Assembly (NCBI GenBank): GCA_035299065.1
Contig: DATGXI010000023.1
Coordinates: forward strand, 1 to 36,483
Length of the DNA: 36,483 bases
Direction: 5' to 3'
Origin: DASPJQ01 sp035299065
GTDB lineage: Bacteria; Bacteroidota; Bacteroidia; Flavobacteriales_D; UBA2798
The notes beneath the pieces were generated by a model. The model saw only the letters and a list, made by a program, of their open reading frames with translations, made no database searches and was not told where the DNA came from. The position numbers and the translations under genes are program-made. Below, piece after piece: positions 32,307-36,483 of the stretch (the first letter of the stretch is position 1; the number at the start of each line of letters is the position of its first letter).

Positions 32307-33135
32307 AAATCGTATTAAGCAGACTCGAATCTACAGGGATCCACTCCTCATTTTCCCATTTATAAGGAATAACTATTTTTTTACGTTTGTGAATTTTAAA
32401 CTTATTGTATTCACCTCTGCCTATTTTCTTATCATAAATCATATTTAACCTGTTTCCATGAATTGAAAAGGTTGCTTCCATGTTTAGAATAAGGTCATTA
32501 TCTTCATCATAAAAACCCGACCAACATGAACCCGGAATCGGTTCACTTAAATGATCCAACTTTTTAAAGAAAATTAAATTTCCCTGGCAGTAAGCCGATC
32601 CTGTATTGCATCTATCAAAACAATAAAAATCCCCACTTTTCGAAAATCCCTTAAAACGCGTCCAGGTACAAACATAAAAAGCATGTATGAATACATTGCA
32701 GTCCAACACTTCGCCCTTATTGTTTATTTCCATTATAAAGTGTGATTCTCCTTCAGCATCATCGTAAAAAATATTGCTTATACACATGTAATAAGAATCG
32801 AAATTAGTTTTATAGTATTTTGCAATGGTATCAGTGTCCTTAGCATACGACCAATCGTAAATCGTGTCAACATCGGGCCATGATAAAACCCAATTAGCGA
32901 GCTGATTTTTAGTTAAAAATCCCGATTCCTTCCAGCCAGACACATCGAGCATTTTTGAAGGCCTTAATTCTATAGCATCAAGCATTTTTATTTTCGGTTC
33001 AATTTCAATTGGTTTTTCTTTGTCGCTGGTAAAAGGTAAGTTTTTTATTGCGCTGAGTTCTTCCTGTGTATTGGGGCTAAAGAACAACCACGCGGCTACT
33101 AGAACAAAGACTATATATGTTCTCAAAAATCCCAT
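32293..33135 (-). CDS. Membrane-anchored protein of unknown function, paralogue B
   Basis: This 280-residue protein has an N-terminal membrane segment (GFLRTYIVFVLVAAWLFF) and the same extracytoplasmic domain as the next gene, including the conserved YYKT, GSAY and CWSGF positions. The frame is open upstream to 33180, but that start would overlap the previous gene by 58 bases and put charged residues before the membrane segment; ATG 33135 overlaps by 13 bases, like the next junction. It probably arose by tandem duplication together with its neighbour. Confidence 0.75.
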   Translation of the reverse strand: MGFLRTYIVFVLVAAWLFFSPNTQEELSAIKNLPFTSDKEKPIEIEPKIKMLDAIELRPSKMLDVSGWKESGFLTKNQLANWVLSWPDVDTIYDWSYAKDTDTIAKYYKTNFDSYYMCISNIFYDDAEGESHFIMEINNKGEVLDCNVFIHAFYVCTWTRFKGFSKSGDFYCFDRCNTGSAYCQGNLIFFKKLDHLSEPIPGSCWSGFYDEDNDLILNMEATFSIHGNRLNMIYDKKIGRGEYNKFKIHKRKKIVIPYKWENEEWIPVDSSLLNTIYDEV

Positions 33136-33860
33136 ATTTTTTTTCTTGAGCCGATATTGATCAACTTCCCATTCGACCATTTATGCCTTTTTATTTCAAC
33201 AATTGTTTCGGGTTCTTTATAGCGGACAATATCTTCGTATGTAATTTCTTTTCTCAGTTTATCAACGCTAAGATTACCCCATTGATTTAATTCATGATGA
33301 AGGTTAAGTTTGTAAGTACGTGGATTTACCAAAACAAGGCTACCAAAATGCATCGCATACCCATTGGAGCAATCCCGGTTTACAAAAATATCGTTCAGGC
33401 CATCAAAATCATAATCGTCAAATTTCAAAAAGAAGGCAAGCCGAACCGCATCCATGTTGGTTAGGGAGTCTTTTAGCTGCCAGACGTCTCCCTCGAGGTT
33501 ATATAGGTACACTATTTCGTTTGTGTCTGAAACTTGCTTTACATAAACAGCGGATTTTATTTTTTTATTCAATAAGTAGCCCGATTTAAAAAAATGAAAG
33601 GGTTCGACAACGTATTTTTCCAAGGTATCGGTGGTAAGGGCAAGACTTAGCCAATAATTAATCGTGTCAGCTAATTGTTGTTTTTGTTTTGCTTCTTCTT
33701 TAATTATTTCAAGTTTTAACTCGGCCTGACTTATCGTGCGTTCCTTCGCCCCCTTTACCAGGCCATAACTATTCCGCGCTTTTTCCCCATAAAAATTGAA
33801 AATTCCAGCTGCAATAACCAGCGAAAAAGTAAATGTTATAATGTATGGCTTCTCACTCAT
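33123..33860 (-). CDS. Membrane-anchored protein with a calcium-loop-like motif
   Basis: This 245-residue protein has an N-terminal membrane segment (IITFTFSLVIAAGIFNF), a charged helical stretch (about 35-65; RTISQAELKLEIIKEEAKQK) and a C-terminal globular region with DYDFDGLND (D149, D151, D153, G154, D157). That pattern, DxDxDGxxD, is the calcium-binding loop of FG-GAP/EF-hand-like repeats, and it occurs once. The membrane segment resembles that of paralogue A (IAAGIF), but the rest differs. First of three overlapping genes; 70 bases downstream of the lipoprotein gene. Function unknown. Confidence 0.72.
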   Translation of the reverse strand: MSEKPYIITFTFSLVIAAGIFNFYGEKARNSYGLVKGAKERTISQAELKLEIIKEEAKQKQQLADTINYWLSLALTTDTLEKYVVEPFHFFKSGYLLNKKIKSAVYVKQVSDTNEIVYLYNLEGDVWQLKDSLTNMDAVRLAFFLKFDDYDFDGLNDIFVNRDCSNGYAMHFGSLVLVNPRTYKLNLHHELNQWGNLSVDKLRKEITYEDIVRYKEPETIVEIKRHKWSNGKLINIGSRKKIWDF

Positions 33861-33930
33861 TTTCCTGTTCGAAACGTCCCTTGCTTATAAAAACCGGTGC
33901 CTCCATGGTTCCTTAATTATGGATCATAAA

Positions 33931-34605
33931 CTATGAATTCTTCAATCCCCTGGCCCAATTCTTAAAATTCAAATGTCCAACCATATGGTATTTGCTGTAC
34001 ACTAAAAGATTGGCGTCATCTATTTTTTCTTTGACTACTTTATACGGACTAATTCCGCTTGCATGCACAAAATACATATCAGTACCTTCTTTAACAATGA
34101 ATCCAACATGGTTGTCAAGCCCTGCAATAAATATGTTGCCTGAATGTTCCTTCACATACTTCTTCATGTTTTCGTAATGTGAATTGGAAAATACTTTAAT
34201 GGATTCGGTATCGCATACTTCTTTAATGAGTACCGATGAAGCCTGTTGTGCTAAGTAAACACGGTCAATGTTTAATCCCAGGTGTTTTAATGTTGTGGTT
34301 ACAAAATAACCGCAGGCAATGTTTCCTTTGCGGGGTTCTTCGGTGGTTCCGTAAAAATTCCATGGTGTGTCATACCAATATGCAAACACCGAATCGCGCA
34401 GGCAGGTTTCCAGGAATGCCGGAATAGCCTCCAGCGATTTCTTTTTGGTAGTTTTGGCAATGCGCTGACATAATTCAGAATAATTTTTCTGTAAATTGGT
34501 GTCGCTTTCAACGGTAAAATTTCCACCCGTTTTTACCGTTTGATTGTCGGGATAGCTTTGGCAACCCACGCCAACAATCAGCCCCATTAAAAGTGTAATT
34601 CTCAT
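33931..34605 (-). CDS. Lipoprotein, putative papain-like (NlpC/P60-type) cysteine hydrolase
   Basis: This 224-residue lipoprotein (RITLLMGLIVGVGC, lipidated C15) has features of a papain-like fold: PWNFYG followed by KGNIACGYFVTTTLKHLG with C98 as candidate nucleophile, then LDNHVGFIV with H166 as candidate base, and FVHAS with H181. The order Cys...His and the HVGFIV strand resemble NlpC/P60 and related amidases, which cut cell-wall peptides. I could not assign a named family, and the cysteine and histidine roles are inference. It precedes three overlapping membrane-protein genes on the same strand. Confidence 0.6.
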   Translation of the reverse strand: MRITLLMGLIVGVGCQSYPDNQTVKTGGNFTVESDTNLQKNYSELCQRIAKTTKKKSLEAIPAFLETCLRDSVFAYWYDTPWNFYGTTEEPRKGNIACGYFVTTTLKHLGLNIDRVYLAQQASSVLIKEVCDTESIKVFSNSHYENMKKYVKEHSGNIFIAGLDNHVGFIVKEGTDMYFVHASGISPYKVVKEKIDDANLLVYSKYHMVGHLNFKNWARGLKNS

Positions 34606-34714
34606 AAAATCTGGTTTGTATGAAGATACGCAGCGAGGTTAAAAAAAGTATGTTCGGATAATAGGCCATGTGAAACGGATAATAAACGATACCAGGCAGG
34701 AGTGGTAACAGCAT

Positions 34715-34745
34715 AAAAAAAAGGTCAGCTTTTTTACGGCTGACC
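34715..34745 (-). terminator. Strong orphan intrinsic terminator
   Basis: On the minus strand, GGTCAGC and GCTGACC pair perfectly (34739-34745 with 34723-34729) around a nine-base loop, directly followed by eight T (A run at 34715-34722). The nearest upstream gene on that strand ends more than 400 bases away, so it may end an unannotated small RNA or a very long 3' UTR. Confidence 0.75.
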
Positions 34746-35059
34746 CCTTCAATTTTTTTCATTTTTGGGGTAGAATTTCCAATTGCGAACAATCTTTTAT
34801 CCTACTAAATGAAAAATCTCTGTGAAATTTTATTGTTACTCGTATAACATTTATCCGAAGATTTTTGTTGTACTTTCTAATAAAGTTTCTTGTTAGGTAT
34901 AATGTAATAACTGTGCCAGCATACATCAAACATCATTATCAATGAGTTTAGTTTTTAGGAGCTTGAAAAACCATGCCAACATGGGAAAATTTTTACGGAT
35001 TTGGAAAATGAATAAAAATCAAGTGAGCTTCTCATAATGTAATCGAAAAAAAATTGGTA

Positions 35060-35100
35060 AAAAAACAAAAAAAGAAAAACCCGCTGTTAAAAACCGGTTT
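35060..35100 (-). terminator. Possible terminator of the tonB gene
   Basis: On the minus strand, AAACCG and CGGGTTT pair with one bulged G and are followed by a T-rich tract (TTTTTCTTTTTTTG). It starts about 70 bases after the stop. Confidence 0.45.
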
Positions 35101-35171
35101 CACGCAGAAGAGAAGAAATTAAAAAAGCAATTGCGGCTTATTCCAGGATAGGAAAATATTTGCAAAATGGA

Positions 35172-35708
35172 TTATGGCAGTTTAAAACGCACCGGCATTA
35201 TATAACGTTGCTTTACAATTTTACCGTTGTTTTTTGCAGGTTTCCACGCAGGCATGCTTTCACATACGCGAATGGTCTCCCGGTTCAATTCATCGGCAAT
35301 TCCGCGTTTAACAACAATATGCCCTACTTTGCCGGTTTCATCAAGAATGAACTCAACAAATACAGTTCCCTGTATTCCATTTTCTTTAGCATGAAAAGGA
35401 TATTCAAGGGTTTGGTTTATAAACTTTCTCAGTGAATCATATCCCCCGGGAAATTCAGCTGGTTCCTGCACGCTTACCATGTCAAACACACCATCTTCCT
35501 GTTTTTTTAAAGGATAAGCCTCACTCTTGACTTCCTGAGCTGAAGTGTCTGCCCAACCAACATTTGATTCCTGGATTTGTTGTTCCCCCACTTCAACTTC
35601 CACAATTTTAGGTGGAGGAGGAGGTGGTGGTGGCACTTTTTTCTTTTTCTGTGCAAATGCAGGAGCTGCCACAAACGTTAACAGTAGTATGAAGACTATT
35701 TTTTGCAT
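35172..35708 (-). CDS. TonB-family energy transducer, C-terminal-domain protein
   Basis: This 178-residue protein has a cleavable-looking signal peptide (QKIVFILLLTFVAAPAFA), a KKKKV stretch, eight prolines (P26-P33), a spacer (about 35-85) and a TonB C-terminal domain (about 86-178; EFPGGYDSLRKFINQTLEYP, GTVFVEFILDETGKV, ESMPAWKPAKNNGK). TonB links the proton-motive force to outer-membrane receptors. True TonB keeps its N-terminal membrane anchor; here the AFA-Q site suggests a free periplasmic form, although the segment could stay as an anchor. A gene of this kind fits a genome with receptors like the one at 1-553, but no ExbB/ExbD genes are seen. Confidence 0.87.
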   Translation of the reverse strand: MQKIVFILLLTFVAAPAFAQKKKKVPPPPPPPPKIVEVEVGEQQIQESNVGWADTSAQEVKSEAYPLKKQEDGVFDMVSVQEPAEFPGGYDSLRKFINQTLEYPFHAKENGIQGTVFVEFILDETGKVGHIVVKRGIADELNRETIRVCESMPAWKPAKNNGKIVKQRYIMPVRFKLP

Positions 35709-35768
35709 AGGATTGTAGTAAGTGATTTAAATCGCTCTCCACATGAACTCTTGGTTACGAAACTAAAA

Positions 35769-36338
35769 TCAATTCAACGAGTAATCCGGCTCCTTATTTC
35801 CCGTCACTTCCTCGTCACCTGCGCTTTTGCTCTTGGCAATTTCCTGTGCAAATTCAACAAATACTTTATAAGCGGGAGTAAAGGTAAACCTGTCATCACC
35901 GCTTTTGTCAATGATATTCCTTCGTGAAAGGGTGTTGTAAAAATTAATGCGGCTTGGCTTGTCGCGCAATTGCTTGTTGCTTTGAATAACATCTTTATAC
36001 GAAGTATTTTCAAAATACTGGTCAATTTGCTCGTGCTCAAACTCGTTAAAGTTAAGCGCGTCCAAAAAGTTACGCCCGTCTTTATCCAATTCATAGCAAA
36101 GTACCGCAAGGAAAATACTGATGTCGCGCGATAAGTTCTCGTTGCTGTCATTGCTGATCAGGTACACGAAATCGCTTTTCAATATCATTTTATACTCAAA
36201 GCTCTCCTGGAAGAACTCGCTGTAATACGCCTCAAACTGGCGAATGATCTCATACTTGGTGTCGTTAGCAAGGATAAATTTACCATCCAGTAAATCTTTC
36301 ACAATCATTTTGTGTTCCTTCGGGTAACTTGAGCTCAT
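35769..36338 (-). CDS. Possible MksE-like condensin subunit
   Basis: This 189-residue cytosolic protein (no signal or membrane segment) is rich in helices with an aromatic and acidic bias: VKDLLDGKFILANDTKYEII, then KMILKSDFVYLISNDSNENLSRDISIFLAVLCYEL, then KPSRINFYNTLSRRNIIDK and DDRFTFTPAYKVFVEFAQEI. Tandem winged-helix character, DLLDGKFI near the N-terminus and FYNTLSRRNII near the C-terminus resemble MksE, the bacterial condensin accessory subunit, as annotated in Bacteroidota. No MksF or MksB gene is visible; the partner genes could lie beyond the right edge. The tonB gene follows by 60 bases. Assignment tentative. Confidence 0.4.
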   Translation of the reverse strand: MSSSYPKEHKMIVKDLLDGKFILANDTKYEIIRQFEAYYSEFFQESFEYKMILKSDFVYLISNDSNENLSRDISIFLAVLCYELDKDGRNFLDALNFNEFEHEQIDQYFENTSYKDVIQSNKQLRDKPSRINFYNTLSRRNIIDKSGDDRFTFTPAYKVFVEFAQEIAKSKSAGDEEVTGNKEPDYSLN

Positions 36339-36414
36339 AACTTTATTTTTAAAATATTAATATTTGTTTCAAATCAAAAAAGCCGTATAAAAAATGCTTT
36401 CTTTTTTAGTCTCG

Positions 36415-36441
36415 CGCAGATCTCACAGATCCCGCAGATTC
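36415..36441. repeat. Nonamer repeat array upstream of the MksE-like gene
   Basis: Three tandem nine-base units, CGCAGATCT, CACAGATCC and CGCAGATTC, follow the pattern C(G/A)CAGAT. They fall in a 145-base gene-free stretch at the right edge. On the other strand they read as the widespread GATCTGCG/GATCTGTG intergenic repeat, related in style to 30074-30120. Confidence 0.6.
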
Positions 36442-36483
36442 TCTTTCAAAGGCACTACGCCACAACGTTTTTATTCTCTCGCA

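Larger units (their letters stand above)
34606..35171. other. Non-coding region with an orphan terminator
   Basis: 566 bases, AT-rich, without a convincing gene. A minus-strand open frame runs through 34508-34792, but the strong hairpin terminator at 34715-34745 lies inside it and the protein has no recognisable features. The right end carries a second, weaker minus-strand terminator (35060-35100) suited to the tonB gene. The 300 bases between the two terminators are unexplained. Confidence 0.5.

Noticed and set aside
34508..34792. 94-codon minus-strand open frame between tonB and the lipoprotein gene
   Set aside because: It contains the strong terminator at 34715-34745 and overlaps the start of the lipoprotein gene in another frame; no recognisable protein.
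34895..34925. Sigma-54-like TGGCAC on the minus strand
   Set aside because: The -24 half fits, but the -12 half lacks the essential GC, so chance is more likely.

Overview
This window is a piece of a Bacteroidota chromosome, most likely from the Flavobacteriales or a neighbouring order; I would not go below phylum. The evidence is consistent: a GLPGLI-family protein beside a TonB-dependent receptor, several large proteins with type IX secretion system (T9SS) C-terminal tails, lamin-tail and SprB-like modules, a separate energy-transducer TonB, TAnnTTTG-type -7 promoter boxes, and almost no Shine-Dalgarno sequences. I see no tRNA, rRNA, CRISPR array, prophage or insertion sequence.

Layout. 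1-3650: a TonB-dependent receptor (cut by the window edge) and its GLPGLI partner are divergent from a histidine kinase/response regulator pair; the region between them carries three phased copies of a response-regulator-like site. 3666-7678 (-): a small membrane protein and a 1134-residue modular lamin-tail-domain secreted protein. 7749-8756: asd (lysine/threonine/methionine pathway). 8757-9341: non-coding, with a terminator and two palindromes. 9342-16740: three tandem paralogous T9SS cargo proteins, each with exactly seven DxDPGPG-type repeats (probable seven-bladed beta-propellers). 16871-19935: a DegP-like serine protease translationally coupled to a paralogue that has lost all three catalytic residues. 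19955-20602 (-): a small membrane protein and an RRM RNA-binding protein.

20743-24411: a GbsR/MarR-family regulator followed by a DCC-type thiol-disulfide membrane protein, three tandem divergent 4-TM paralogues and a TIGR01777-type SDR epimerase. The same palindrome, TTTCAA-N6-TTGAAA, lies over the regulator's own promoter and directly before the downstream operon. 24646-27209: an MscS channel, two small lipoproteins and a LysE exporter (-). 27444-31340: aspS, a cytochrome-b-like membrane protein, a lipoprotein cytochrome c and hflX. 31458-34605 (-): three overlapping genes for membrane-anchored proteins of unknown function (two are clear paralogues) and a putative papain-like lipoprotein. 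34606-35171: non-coding, with an orphan terminator. 35172-36338 (-): TonB and a possible MksE-like protein.

The most interesting items are the protease/pseudoprotease pair, the triple seven-repeat propeller operon with homogenised sorting tails, the GbsR regulon with twin operators and its triplicated membrane proteins, the phased operator between the two-component system and the GLPGLI/receptor pair, and several structured intergenic elements (24485-24550, 31343-31445, 34715-34745). All functional statements rest on reading motifs; no database search was run.
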